Shown here piece after piece: positions 16,369-25,600 of a stretch of DNA of 64,000 nt. The stretch's first letter is position 1; the number at the start of each line of letters is the position of its first letter. The stretch comes from CAYVTM01 sp964454645 (GTDB lineage: Bacteria; Bacteroidota; Bacteroidia; Sphingobacteriales; Sphingobacteriaceae): the NCBI GenBank assembly GCA_964454645.1, contig CAYVTM010000004.1, positions 222,244 through 286,243 of the forward strand, given 5' to 3'. The notes beneath the pieces were generated by a model. The model was not told the DNA's origin. It saw nothing but the letters and a program-made list of their open reading frames with translations, and ran no database searches. The position numbers were made by a program, and so were the translations under genes.

Positions 16369-16740
16369 ATGCCTACAAAAAATATTCCTCACAAAATACA
16401 GTCTGCTACCTGTGGCGAACTCTTAGAATTAATGGATGGGAAAACGTACCCTGTCAGTATTGTTATAGGCGATCCTATACTGCCCACTAAAGGTCATTAT
16501 CATCGCGATCATGATGAAATATATATTTGCATGCAAGGAACGATTACACTTGATTTGTTTAACCAGCAAACAAATCAGAGGTCGTCAATAATACTTGAGA
16601 AGTATGAATCCCTTGTTGTTGCAAAAAGAATACATCACAGAATTATTGATTCAGAACCCGGAAGTATATTATTGGCAATTTCTATACCTGGATGGACACC
16701 AGAGGGGCAACGTTTATCAGAAACTTTGGGATATAAGTAA
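16369..16740 (+). CDS. cupin-domain protein
   Basis: 123 aa single cupin. The metal-binding histidines appear as GHYHRDHDEIYICMQG, followed by the second cupin motif region around KRIHHRI. Single cupins of this type bind a metal and act as small-molecule isomerases, dioxygenases or sensors; no specific reaction can be named. It begins 5 nt after the transporter stop, so it belongs to the same transcript and could act on the transported compound or a sugar-like ligand. Confidence 0.8.
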   Translation: MPTKNIPHKIQSATCGELLELMDGKTYPVSIVIGDPILPTKGHYHRDHDEIYICMQGTITLDLFNQQTNQRSSIILEKYESLVVAKRIHHRIIDSEPGSILLAISIPGWTPEGQRLSETLGYK

Positions 16741-16743
16741 GTT

Positions 16744-16938
16744 TTAGGTCTGACTTTGTGGGTGGGGTGTTTGCTCATTCGGTTCAAAAAGATAAAATTC
16801 AGTTGTAGGAAAAAAATATAAATTGAGATACATTTTTCCTGTTTTGCTAATACGAATAACTCCAACCCGATTCCATGATTGTTTCATCTTGCCATCAACA
16901 GCAAACTCTCGCTTAGAGAATACATTAAGGTAGTTCAT
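16744..16938 (-). CDS. small hypothetical protein, 64 aa
   Basis: It starts MNYLNVFSKREFAVDG and contains WNRVGVIRISKTGKMYLNLYF, a compact beta-rich pattern with evenly placed aromatics, ending in a Pro/Gln tail. The pattern looks like a genuine small protein, possibly an OB-like fold, often found in mobile elements. It lies immediately upstream on the left of the RuvC-like gene on the same strand (29 nt apart), supporting a shared transcript. Family not identified. Confidence 0.5.
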   Translation of the reverse strand: MNYLNVFSKREFAVDGKMKQSWNRVGVIRISKTGKMYLNLYFFPTTEFYLFEPNEQTPHPQSQT

Positions 16939-16967
16939 AGAGAATATAAAAGTTACGTAGTAATAAG

Positions 16968-17441
16968 CTACACCACATGCGCAGCAAGTACCGCTTCAAA
17001 TAGCTTTGTATAGTACGGATTCCGGCACAAGCGAGCTTTGGTGGCATAGGTAAGTAATTCAGGGTACAGTGAAACGGCACACTTCATAACATCCTCTTTA
17101 TTCTTTGCCATATCAGTAGCGACGCTCTTTAGGTCATGAATACTCAGCGTATAAATCGTGATGTCATACTGCTTGGCAAATTGTTTGATGGCTTTGGAAA
17201 GCTCATGAATATAGGGAGAATATTGAAGCGGGTATTTAATGGCAAGAGCTGTGACCGAATACCGCAAACAATACCATTTCAGTACCCGCATAATGATATG
17301 CAATTTCCATTTCGACCACGTACCCCGAAATTGTTTGGTGCGGTACTCTAAAAGCTTAGTGTCCCTCAGCACAGCAAGCCCAAGTGTAGATGTTCCTAAA
17401 CTCAGCCCTAATATGGTTGTTCGTTCCTGTATGTCATGCAT
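16968..17441 (-). CDS. RuvC-like RNase H-fold protein
   Basis: 157 aa from MHDIQERTTILG; the longer frame to 17597 overlaps the XRE gene and lacks conserved sequence. The strand ILGLSLGTSTLGLAVL matches the RuvC opening (consensus ILGIDPGxxxxG) but the key Asp is replaced by Ser at residue 13. A helix with ALAIKYP follows in the place of the second acidic motif, and the C-terminus has NKEDVMKCAV. It is therefore RuvC-like by fold, with doubtful catalysis. It lies next to an XRE regulator in the element. Confidence 0.6.
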   Translation of the reverse strand: MHDIQERTTILGLSLGTSTLGLAVLRDTKLLEYRTKQFRGTWSKWKLHIIMRVLKWYCLRYSVTALAIKYPLQYSPYIHELSKAIKQFAKQYDITIYTLSIHDLKSVATDMAKNKEDVMKCAVSLYPELLTYATKARLCRNPYYTKLFEAVLAAHVV

Positions 17442-17478
17442 AGATAGTGTGTTGGTTAAATAGTAATGCCTTAGCAAT

Positions 17479-17772
17479 TCATGGCGGATGCCGGGCAGAG
17501 ATATCCGAGGATTTCTCCGTTCTTTTTTTGCACTTGCATACCTCCTCCCGAACTTCCTCAAACAAGTCCTGATACAACTGCTCACACAAGGTGGCATACA
17601 ATACGCTTAGCTTCGCTAAGTTGGTGACACTCGGATACGCTGTCCCTTGCTCCCACCGGATGATCCGGTTCGTGCTTTTGAATCCGAGCGCCCGGGCTAC
17701 ATCGGACTGTGTTAGTCCCATCAGTAGCCGATACTTTCGAAGTTGGTTAATGTTCTGTTTCTCCAAGTGCAT
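17479..17772 (-). CDS. XRE-family transcriptional regulator
   Basis: 97 aa from MHLEKQNINQLRKYR. A helix-turn-helix of the Cro/C1 type spans about residues 8-60 (LTQSDVARALGFKS and RIIRWEQGTAYPSV), followed by a charged Cys/Lys-rich tail. Such proteins bind short palindromes. It is 37 nt upstream of the RuvC-like gene on the same strand, and a perfect palindrome sits 46 bp before its start, a candidate operator for self-regulation. Confidence 0.82.
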   Translation of the reverse strand: MHLEKQNINQLRKYRLLMGLTQSDVARALGFKSTNRIIRWEQGTAYPSVTNLAKLSVLYATLCEQLYQDLFEEVREEVCKCKKRTEKSSDISARHPP

Positions 17773-17817
17773 ACCACTTAACGTATCAATGAACGATAAT
17801 GAACAATAGATAAGTAA

Positions 17818-17837
17818 ATGCGCCACTTATGGCGCAT
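17818..17837. promoter_or_regulatory. candidate operator palindrome
   Basis: ATGCGCCA-CTTA-TGGCGCAT is a perfect 8-bp inverted repeat with a 4-nt centre. It lies in the divergent region between the XRE gene and radC, 46 bp upstream of the XRE start, where a repressor site would be expected. Confidence 0.45.
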
Positions 17838-18184
17838 GTGAAAATGATGTGTGCAAATCAGCGTAGTGTTCCGAATTGATTTGCGAAATGAGTATCGACT
17901 CAATCAGTATAGTATTGATTCTACCTCTACGGAATTACTTTCTTTAGAAAAATTTCATCTTTCGCATTTCTGCATTTGTGTAGCGGTATGCGTTGTATTC
18001 GTATGTAATACTTTCTCTGCATATCGGTATTGTTTTCGAAAGGTGTTTTCCATTCTTTTTCTTTTTGATGCTGCAAATATGAAAGTATTCAGCCTACAGT
18101 CACAAGGAATGCTCTTTCAGATTCCTCCTTGATGACTGTGTCTTTCTCTTTCTGAAACCTTCGGGCAAATCAAAAAGAACGAAT
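17838..18184. other. intergenic region upstream of radC
   Basis: About 350 bases without a gene I can support. A plus-strand frame here has no protein-like pattern. It probably holds divergent promoters for the XRE and radC genes, but no clear TAnnTTTG box could be assigned. Confidence 0.4.
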
Positions 18185-18652
18185 ATGAAAACGATTACAA
18201 AAAGAAAACAATGGAAGCAGGTGCATGAAGTTGAAATTACGTACTCACGTCCAATCCTTGAAGGCGCATACCGGATTACTTCCAGTAACGATGCAGAAAT
18301 ACTATTGCGGAAGATATACCCTCCGAAACGAATCGACTACAAGGAATTTTTCTATGTGCTATTGCTTTCCCGATATAGCCAAGTGCTTGGTGTTGCACAC
18401 ATCAGTACAGGCTCTACCAGTGGCACCGTGATCAATGTTCCTGAAATTATACAGCTTGCATTACTTTCCAACGCTTCCTCGATTATCCTTTCTCACAATC
18501 ATCCAAGCGGAAATCTGAAACCATCTGATGCCGATATTGCTATGACCAAGCGGGTACAGGAAGTGTGTGCGTTGCTTGAAATAAAAGTGCTTGACCACCT
18601 TATTTTAAGTTCCGAGAGCTACTATTCTTTTGCGGATGCGGGGGTGTTGTAG
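18185..18652 (+). CDS. RadC-family JAB/MPN-domain protein
   Basis: 155 aa. The metal-binding JAMM motif is SHNHPSGNLKPSDAD at about residues 110-124, and the preceding YVLLLSRYSQVLGVAHISTGS is typical. RadC proteins lack a proven role in DNA repair; shortened forms such as this, without the N-terminal HhH domain, are common on integrative elements in Bacteroidota. It is transcribed alone on the plus strand. The last gene typical of the element. Confidence 0.88.
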   Translation: MKTITKRKQWKQVHEVEITYSRPILEGAYRITSSNDAEILLRKIYPPKRIDYKEFFYVLLLSRYSQVLGVAHISTGSTSGTVINVPEIIQLALLSNASSIILSHNHPSGNLKPSDADIAMTKRVQEVCALLEIKVLDHLILSSESYYSFADAGVL

Positions 18653-18743
18653 AGGAAAGCTATTTCTTATATGTGTTAGCGACTATGTATTGGTTTCATT
18701 GTCGTCTTAATGTTAGCAGTACACTCTACTTCTTTCTATCTTG

Positions 18744-19457
18744 TCAGTTAGGTATCGCACTAATAACATCCCAACCCAAAGAGCCTACATCCTTGTAGTT
18801 ATCAATTTTGAGTTCAACTGTCTTAGTAGATGTTGGCGGAAATATTTCGTAAACCGTGTAATCCTTACTACCTAAAGCTGTTTGGGTTTTTGAGTAGTAT
18901 GTTATTCTAACTACAGCGTCCTTGTAAGTTGCAACAGTCGCCTTGTTAGTTATTACGCAATTTACTTTGAACTTGTCGCCCCAAAAAGTTTCTTTGTATG
19001 TTCCAGATGCACTTAAAAAGTCAGTTGGTGTTAAACGTTCAATTTCTTCTACGGTCATAACTTTTTGCTCGTAACTCTCACCCGAACTGCTACCACTTCC
19101 GTTGAATTTGTTTATTAACAAGAGCATAATTACAAATCCGCAAAGGAAAAGACCAGCAAGAACTTGAAGAATACTCCAAATATTGAACTTACTTTTTTGC
19201 TTAGTCGGTGATGCAACAGTTTGTTGTTCTGCCTTTAGTTTACTGATTGGTGGTGATGTCGTTTGTTTAGAGGCAAATGGTGGTGGAGTAGAAGTTTTAA
19301 GTAACTCTTTTAAGTCGTCAATTTTTTCTGCTGTCGTCCAATCATGAAGTCCGTCATACCAAATTGGAGTGTCTTTGTTAATGTTTTTTGCTTTCAAGTC
19401 GTCAAGGTCGAAAGGTCCTTGCTGCTCTGTCCCATTGTGTAGAAAATATTTTTTCAT
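18744..19457 (-). CDS. GYF_2 (DUF4339) domain membrane protein
   Basis: 237 aa from MKKYFLHNGTEQQGPF; the frame upstream is not protein-like. An N-terminal GYF_2 domain (about residues 2-50, with QGPFDLDDLKAKNI and PIWYDGLHDWTTA) is followed by a Pro/Thr/Lys linker, one membrane helix (about 103-125) and a C-terminal extracytoplasmic beta-rich domain with conserved tyrosines. GYF_2 domains are thought to bind proline-rich peptides on the cytoplasmic side. Stand-alone gene with AT-rich flanks that look different from the neighbouring chromosome. Confidence 0.75.
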   Translation of the reverse strand: MKKYFLHNGTEQQGPFDLDDLKAKNINKDTPIWYDGLHDWTTAEKIDDLKELLKTSTPPPFASKQTTSPPISKLKAEQQTVASPTKQKSKFNIWSILQVLAGLFLCGFVIMLLLINKFNGSGSSSGESYEQKVMTVEEIERLTPTDFLSASGTYKETFWGDKFKVNCVITNKATVATYKDAVVRITYYSKTQTALGSKDYTVYEIFPPTSTKTVELKIDNYKDVGSLGWDVISAIPN

Positions 19458-20038
19458 GTTGTTTTTTACCTGTTTAAGGTTGCAATGTCGTGAAAGAGTT
19501 GTTGCTAACTTGTCTAATATGCATAATTTCAACTTTTTATACAAATTATTTTCATGATATGAAGTTTAGCTTATATCAAAAATAAAGTGATGATACGTCC
19601 ATATCAATACCAAGTTATACGTATTTTATCTACGTAAAAATACTTAGGTGGCAGGTAGTTATTAATTTATTTTGCTTCGTTCATACTCATAATCACGAAG
19701 CCACAAAATTGCTCGTAAGACTAATTTGTATAGAATCAATTCCATTCGTGGGGATGGTTCGCCTATTGCTCTCAATCGGTGATACCTGCGTATATACAGA
19801 TATGCTTTTTCTCTGTCGGTCATATACAAACATACGTATGGGTATAATTTCACTCAACTGTATATATGCAACTTTTTACCTTTTCTTCATCTGTGTATGG
19901 TATGCAGATCAAATTGTTCTGAAAGTGCATTAGTCTGCTTTTTGATTCTTCTTATAAATGCCTGATATGGCATCCCCATTACTCACAAATATTCTTACTG
20001 CTATATTTCTATCGGTTTTTTAGATAAGGAACCTATTT
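19458..20038. other. gene-poor region with one possible small ORF
   Basis: 580 bases between the GYF_2 and XRE genes. A minus-strand frame from 19823 to 19662 (53 aa, beginning MTDREKAYLYIRRYHRLRA) is Arg/Tyr-rich and may be a real small protein, but it has no recognised family. Otherwise I see nothing. This is one of the places where the mobile element could end. Confidence 0.35.
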
Positions 20039-20281
20039 TTATACAAACGGTCTTTCAGGAAAGAAATCTTTGGGTGAGCATTTAAAGATAACTGCAAGCC
20101 GATTAAGATGTTCAATATTATACTTCGCAACTTCTTTCGTGGACTCTATTTGACCAATAAACCCATCACTTACACCCAATAACTCCGCTAAGGCTCTTTG
20201 TGTATACCCATGCTCTTTTCGCAAAGTGGTTACTCGATCAACTACATATTGTTCCAATGGTGTCAAAAGGGTACTCGCCAT
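20039..20281 (-). CDS. XRE-family transcriptional regulator
   Basis: 80 aa from MASTLLTPLEQY; the upstream 29 codons lack conservation. The helix-turn-helix covers about residues 15-68 with YTQRALAELLGVSDGFIGQIES, a Cro/C1 fold, and ends in CSPKDFFPERP, a frequent ending in small XRE proteins. It is divergent from the barrel/lipoprotein/YccF operon, with 87 bp between starts, and may control that operon or itself. Confidence 0.82.
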   Translation of the reverse strand: MASTLLTPLEQYVVDRVTTLRKEHGYTQRALAELLGVSDGFIGQIESTKEVAKYNIEHLNRLAVIFKCSPKDFFPERPFV

Positions 20282-20368
20282 ACCCGAAATACGCTTTTTT
20301 AGAAACAATACTTGCTTATATATATCTAAGTATTTATATTCGCATATCAACCAAAAACAACTATTCAA

Positions 20369-20953
20369 ATGCGTACACTTTTATTCTCTGTATTCCTCCT
20401 TGGAATCACCCCCTGTGTGCTACAAGCACAACAATCCGTCCCTATGTATAAAGGGGCAACCACTATCACAGCCGGAGTGGGCTTACACAGCTTTATACGT
20501 TCGGGATGGGAAGACCTGATTAGTCAGAACCCATACGGTTACGTGACTGAAACGAGGAAAAGCCCTGTGTATCAACTGTCTTTTGGAAAAGGTGTGGGAG
20601 ATCATGCCAGTTTCTCGGCTTTCTTTGGCTATGGAACGATCACGTCCATCTATTACTATAGAAACCTCAGAAAAGTAGCGAGGTCATATACCGATAAGGT
20701 ACTCCTGTTCGGGGTAAAAGGACAGTATCATCTGTATGAGTATTTCAATGTACCCTCTGAACTTGATCCGTATATCGCTATCGGAGGAGGTATGAAGCAG
20801 ATAAGAGATGAACAGATGGGTGAAACGCATTATTCTCCTTTCTACATGACCCACGTAGGTGCTCGCTACTATATCCACCCCTCTGCCAGTATCTATGCCG
20901 AGTTAGGACTTGGCACTGCCTTATTCAATACCGGACTTTCATTTCGTTTCTAA
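20369..20953 (+). CDS. small outer-membrane beta-barrel protein
   Basis: 194 aa with a signal peptide ending VLQAQQ. The mature chain has alternating strands of barrel type (TITAGVGLHSF, YQLSFGKG, VLLFGVKGQYHLYEYF) and ends in FNTGLSFRF, a C-terminal Phe signal for BAM insertion. Probably an eight-stranded OmpX/OmpW-like barrel; no ligand known. First gene of a run with a lipoprotein (17 nt later) and a YccF protein, all on one strand. Confidence 0.75.
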   Translation: MRTLLFSVFLLGITPCVLQAQQSVPMYKGATTITAGVGLHSFIRSGWEDLISQNPYGYVTETRKSPVYQLSFGKGVGDHASFSAFFGYGTITSIYYYRNLRKVARSYTDKVLLFGVKGQYHLYEYFNVPSELDPYIAIGGGMKQIRDEQMGETHYSPFYMTHVGARYYIHPSASIYAELGLGTALFNTGLSFRF

Positions 20954-20970
20954 ACCAAACCTTTATAAAT

Positions 20971-21357
20971 ATGAAAACAGTAGTAAACACTCTCTTCAAA
21001 CAAGCATGGTTGCTTGGAATTGTTGTCTGCTTCACAAGCTGCATGACCACAAAATTATCTACCCACCCCGGTGTCTTTACCGTCCCTCGTCCTGCTATGG
21101 ACGAGCACCACGAAGAAGTCTGGCGGGTGTACTATGACGACCAATTTGATGCCTTAGAAGGCAATGTCGCTATGCCGGGACATGAGTTTCCCGAGGCTGC
21201 CAAATTGGGGTATTACAATGCAAAGAAATATTGGGATAAGAAAGTCAGGGATGCCCGGGATGCCCACGAAATGAACAAGGGGGTTGCGTATGTCGGGATA
21301 GGGATAGTTGCTCTCTTACTCTTATTTGCAGTTACTCCAACACTATATATGTATTAA
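20971..21357 (+). CDS. small lipoprotein with C-terminal membrane helix
   Basis: 128 aa. A signal peptide with a likely lipobox Cys near residue 26 (FTSCMTTK) is followed by a soluble part with WRVYYDDQFDALEGN and a C-terminal hydrophobic helix, GIGIVALLLLFAVTP. A lipidated N-terminus plus a C-terminal helix is uncommon. Family not recognised. Lies in the same operon as the barrel and YccF genes. Confidence 0.65.
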   Translation: MKTVVNTLFKQAWLLGIVVCFTSCMTTKLSTHPGVFTVPRPAMDEHHEEVWRVYYDDQFDALEGNVAMPGHEFPEAAKLGYYNAKKYWDKKVRDARDAHEMNKGVAYVGIGIVALLLLFAVTPTLYMY

Positions 21358-21377
21358 TATTCAAACCTTTTTAACAC

Positions 21378-21833
21378 ATGAAAACATTAGGAAACATTCT
21401 TTGGCACTTCCCATTCTTCGGGTTTGTGTCCGCAACAATTGTCTATCTCTTTGGATGCCTGCTGACCATAATGGTACTGGCTGCTCCAATTGGCTTGGGA
21501 TTAATGGAGCTTGGCAAGTTCCTGTTCTGGCCATTTGGTAATGCCATGGTAAACAAGAACCTGTTACAGCACGACCAAAACAAAGCGTGGAAAGCATACT
21601 CCACGATTGTCATGATCCTGTATTTCCCATTCGGGTTGTTCTTTACGGTAATTGCTCTCTTTCAGGTGGTGGGACTATTCATTTCTATCATCGGTATTCC
21701 GGCTGCATTGGTGGTGGCGAAATCCTTAGGCACCTACCTCAATCCGGTGAACAAGCAATGTGTTCCCTCGGCAGTATCCGGAGAACTGGAGCGCAGGAAA
21801 GGCGAAGCTGCTATTAAGAGGCATTTGGGGTAA
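21378..21833 (+). CDS. YccF-domain inner-membrane protein
   Basis: 151 aa, four predicted membrane helices. The YccF pattern is clear: LGNILWHFPFFGF at the N-terminus, then AAPIGLGLMELGKFLFWPFG, with a second copy-like half around FFTVIALFQVVGLFISIIGIP. The molecular function of YccF proteins is unknown. It starts 20 nt after the lipoprotein gene and probably ends this operon. Confidence 0.85.
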   Translation: MKTLGNILWHFPFFGFVSATIVYLFGCLLTIMVLAAPIGLGLMELGKFLFWPFGNAMVNKNLLQHDQNKAWKAYSTIVMILYFPFGLFFTVIALFQVVGLFISIIGIPAALVVAKSLGTYLNPVNKQCVPSAVSGELERRKGEAAIKRHLG

Positions 21834-21856
21834 CAATGCAGGTCAATCGTAAAAAT

Positions 21857-22005
21857 GCTCACCAAATATTATTTGGAAATTGGCACAAAAATTGGACTGA
21901 TTCCGAATAATATTTTTTTTAAATTAAAAATGGAATATTTAATTTCTTAACGATAAGATAATCAACGTTTTATTTTTAACAGCCCTTTTAAATTTGTACT
22001 ATTGC
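21857..22005 (+). repeat. duplicated promoter region, copy A
   Basis: This segment upstream of the lipoprotein at 22059 is similar to the one at 27890-28019. Shared words include GCTC-CCA, GGCACAAAA-TTGG-CTGAT, ATAAGAT-ATC, and TTTTATTTTT, followed by an identical -7 box TAAATTTG (21989-21996) and then TA-TATTGC. The shared box fits TAnnTTTG. Confidence 0.7.
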
Positions 22006-22058
22006 ACTGAAAATAAATACTTCAATCACACTCAACAAAAACAAATAATAAAAGCTTT

Positions 22059-22673
22059 ATGCGTAAAAACACTCTATTTCTTCTTGTTGCGTATGCCGTC
22101 ATAAGCCTGCAAGCTGAGTGCGGTAAGAATGAGCCCAATGTTGTGGTTCCAAACGATACTACTTTCTTGTCCTACTGGTTCTTCCCCGAAAATTCCTACT
22201 GGATCTATAAAGATTCGGTCAATCATGAACTGGACACGTTTATAATCGATGCTACTACACAGTATTTTAACGAAGGTAATCACGATAATACCGATTGGGA
22301 ATTTCACGCTATAAGTGTGATAAACAGGAACAACACAAAAGCACAGGTAGGACGCCCGCGGGAATACGACGGCAAGCAATTTATTTATTTTCTAGATCAG
22401 AGTTGGAGTGGTGGAGAAAGTGCTGTTCGCTTTTTCTACACCCGGGATAACAGCGTGTCTCATTTAGAACATCACCTGTTTCAGGAGCATTATGATTCGC
22501 TCCGGATCAATGGTGTTTTATATACAGATATTTACAGGATGTATAACAAGAGCACCCAAGCCCAGAACGATACAGTCCGGGTAGAGTATTATGCCCGCAA
22601 CATTGGGGTAGTCAAGCGTGTTTATGCAAGCGGAAGGGTATGGGAACTGGAGCATTACTATTTAGCACATTAA
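22059..22673 (+). CDS. predicted lipoprotein, uncharacterised
   Basis: 204 aa. The signal peptide ends in LQAEC, an acceptable lipobox, followed by an Asn/Pro/Val-rich spacer. The rest is beta-rich with many aromatics and aspartates (for example YWFFPENSYWIYKDS), a pattern of Bacteroidota surface lipoproteins without known function. It precedes the 1301-aa T9SS protein by 26 nt, so the two may form one transcript from the duplicated promoter. Confidence 0.7.
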   Translation: MRKNTLFLLVAYAVISLQAECGKNEPNVVVPNDTTFLSYWFFPENSYWIYKDSVNHELDTFIIDATTQYFNEGNHDNTDWEFHAISVINRNNTKAQVGRPREYDGKQFIYFLDQSWSGGESAVRFFYTRDNSVSHLEHHLFQEHYDSLRINGVLYTDIYRMYNKSTQAQNDTVRVEYYARNIGVVKRVYASGRVWELEHYYLAH

Positions 22674-22699
22674 TTTTAAACTAAACAAACTATAATCTT

Positions 22700-25600
22700 A
22701 TGAAAAAAATCACAGTATTGACTGTGCTGCTCATGGCTGTTTGCATGGGCGCATTTGCCAAAGGGCTACCTGCGTTCAACATTGAGGTAATCTATGTTGA
22801 ACATACCGGACATGAGGCGGATGTGGAGGTAACGGCAAGGTATTATTTTAACCGCGGAATTACCCTGAACTCCCAACCCGAAATTTTACTTCCCGATAAT
22901 TGGGAGTTTGTTTCGGTTGATCATACCTTTTCCGGGGAATATATGGCAGAGGATGAACTGGATGTTGTATTTACTGTTCGACACGACTACGAAAATTTAC
23001 CTTTCTATCCCGACCAGTTATATATCGAACATTATTGGGAAGATGATCCCTCGCCTGTAAGAGCTTTGTTCATGGTTTATTTTACACCCTACAATACTAC
23101 GGAAGTTATAGGGGAAGAAGCCTTAACACACCAAAGGCGGGTGTGGTTCGCCAAAACAGAAGAAGAGCCGGAAAGAATTGAAATAGACCCGAACATAATT
23201 CCCGAAAGTGATATTCCTGAAAATTTTGTTCCCGAAGAAGATTGGGAAACTGATTTCCGAACCATACATATACCGGGCCTGGCATATTCCATCCCCATGG
23301 CAGCTATTCATCCGGATGAGATTCCCGAAGAATTGCTGAACCAGGGCGGGTCTCCGGAAGAAGGCTTGTTAGGAGACAATTGCTTTCTCAGTAAACGGTT
23401 CAAAGGTCATATCAGCGGCCAAATCGTTGCCGAGTTTTTAAATGAAGAAAACCCGACTATATTTCAGGCATTACCACTTCGGGGAGTCGATATAGAGATT
23501 GTCGAGCGCAACCAGGAATGGACGAATATTATCTTAGGCAGAGCCAGAACAGACACCAATGGTGTTTTCTCGGTATGGGTAAGTATATGCCGGGCGTTTG
23601 AAGGAGATAATGTAGAATTGTTTCTGCGTATCAAAGGGAAAAACAACTACTATAGAATCTATGCATCGAAAAAAGGGAATCCTTATTGGGAAATTGAAAA
23701 GCACGAAACTAATCACACGTATTGGGAGTACGATGGTGGCGATACCCGTAATTTGGATTTCGGAACCATTACCGTTTTCCACGAAACCATTAAAGCTGTT
23801 CATTTAAGCGTACTAGCTTGGGAGTATGTAAATGCATTTTCGGGTCAGACTTTAGAAACTAACCTGATTATTAAAACAGGTACTAATAATTCATTTTTTC
23901 TTCCTGATCAATCTTGTGGTGTAGGTATTCCTGTGGTTGGAGAGTTCTTCATTCCTCATCCCGCTATTCGTTTATCCTCGGGAGATGTTTTAAGCGAAAC
24001 TACTACCTGGCATGAGTTCGGGCATTTTCTGATGTGGCAATTACAAAACAAATGCTGGATTGATTTACTTTCGGGATCGTTTGCAAAACATTCGATAAAC
24101 CGGAATTCCAATAACCGTATAGCCTGGACAGAGGGGTGGGCACATGCATTTGCACAGATTTGTGACGCACATTATAGAAACCTGGATGGAGAACATTACT
24201 TAGACGAGCAGAGAAATAATTATGAACGGAGAACATTTGGCCCCGGAATATCCAATGCTATCACCAATGGCTTTGCTTCGGAATTCTTTGTAGCCTGTAC
24301 CTTGTACGATCTATGGGATGGTGCGGATAAGTTTCCTCCAAGCACACCTTCGGGTGATCATAATGATTTAGCCTCAGGTTCCTGGCAGGGAGATGCGGAT
24401 GCATCCAGTTTATCATTTGCAGAATTATGTACCATTGTAAAAAACGGAGATGTTAATTCCCTGCCCGAGAACAATGGAAAAATAGAAGACATCCAGGTAT
24501 TTTTTCAGCATTTAACTGAGGATATTCATTGTGATGAAACGATAAAAAATATCAGGCAGTGTTTCTTCCGGAATGAGATCAACGATCAACTGAATGTAAA
24601 CGACTACTTTTTTAATTCGGATGTACTTTATAAAGTTGAATCAAAAAACTACGTTGGGTCACCCTTTTCAGATCCAATATTAGGTTGGTTGCTAGGGTAT
24701 GATTATGATCATCATCAACGTATTAATGTTGCTCATATTAATGCAGCTGCATTAAATTTCAATACACCTTACAGTTCATCCACAAGCAGTCTCAATCAGG
24801 ATTTGCTGATAAGCAATCAGGGGAAACTATACATAAATAACAATCTTCCCCCCGGAATACAATTAAATAATACAAACCCGGAACGTCCGGCTTTGCATGC
24901 AAACAGTGTTTATGAAGTTTGCAATCAATCAGACTTTACTGTGGGAGGAAACGGAAGCATTATCATTGGTGATCCATCGGGTGATTATACGGCTCACATG
25001 GTATTGAAATCAGGCTCTACGCTAGTATTAGAAAACAATTCATTAACACGTATAAACAATCATTCGAAATTAATTATCGAATCCGGAGCTCAATTGATCT
25101 TTGAGCCGGGAGCGGTCATTGAGCTGAACGGAACCGATGCGATACTCGAAATAGCGGGAGAGCTTATCCTGGAAGACGGAGCAACTTTTACACGGAACGG
25201 AACCGGTTTTGTCCGTTTTAAAAATGCGACTGATGAAAGCCTTCAAATCGGGATTGATGCCGAGTTTTATTTGAACGGATCGGGACAAAGTGATAAGGTT
25301 TTAGAATTGCAGGCAGGAGAAATATGGGCAGAATTTGATAACCTTAGCCGGAAATCTTTTAAGGTTACCAACGCTAAAGTGGTGAATTCAGGGGTGCTGA
25401 AACTTAGAAGTAATGTACATTTAAACAATGTACGATTTGAGGGAGGAAGCCTGATGACCTTTGCTCAGAACAATGTATATATCAATAACTGTTATTTTTA
25501 TGGAAGCACCTATGGTATCAATGCTTATCAGGACGGTGGTCACGGAACATCTATCTCCGTTACGAATTGTACGTTTGAGGGATGCCTTACCGGATTTAAT

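Larger units (their letters stand above)
6181..18652. mobile_element. integrated mobilizable element, serine-recombinase type (right end uncertain)
   Basis: The left edge is set by the recombinase frame entering tRNA-Leu at its 3' end. Inside are recombinase, small protein, Dam-type methylase, relaxase, MobC, a T4CP-like ATPase, envelope proteins, an XRE regulator, RuvC-like and RadC-like proteins. No VirB-like or Tra transfer-channel genes are present, so the element is probably mobilizable rather than self-transmissible. I could not find a repeated tRNA tail at a right end. The last gene typical of such elements is radC, ending at 18652, but the boundary may lie as far right as about 20.4 kb. 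Confidence 0.7.

Noticed and set aside
14818..16740. DNA 7-deazaguanine modification system
   Set aside because: Only a precursor transporter is present; there is no DpdA, QueC/D/E-like enzyme or restriction component.
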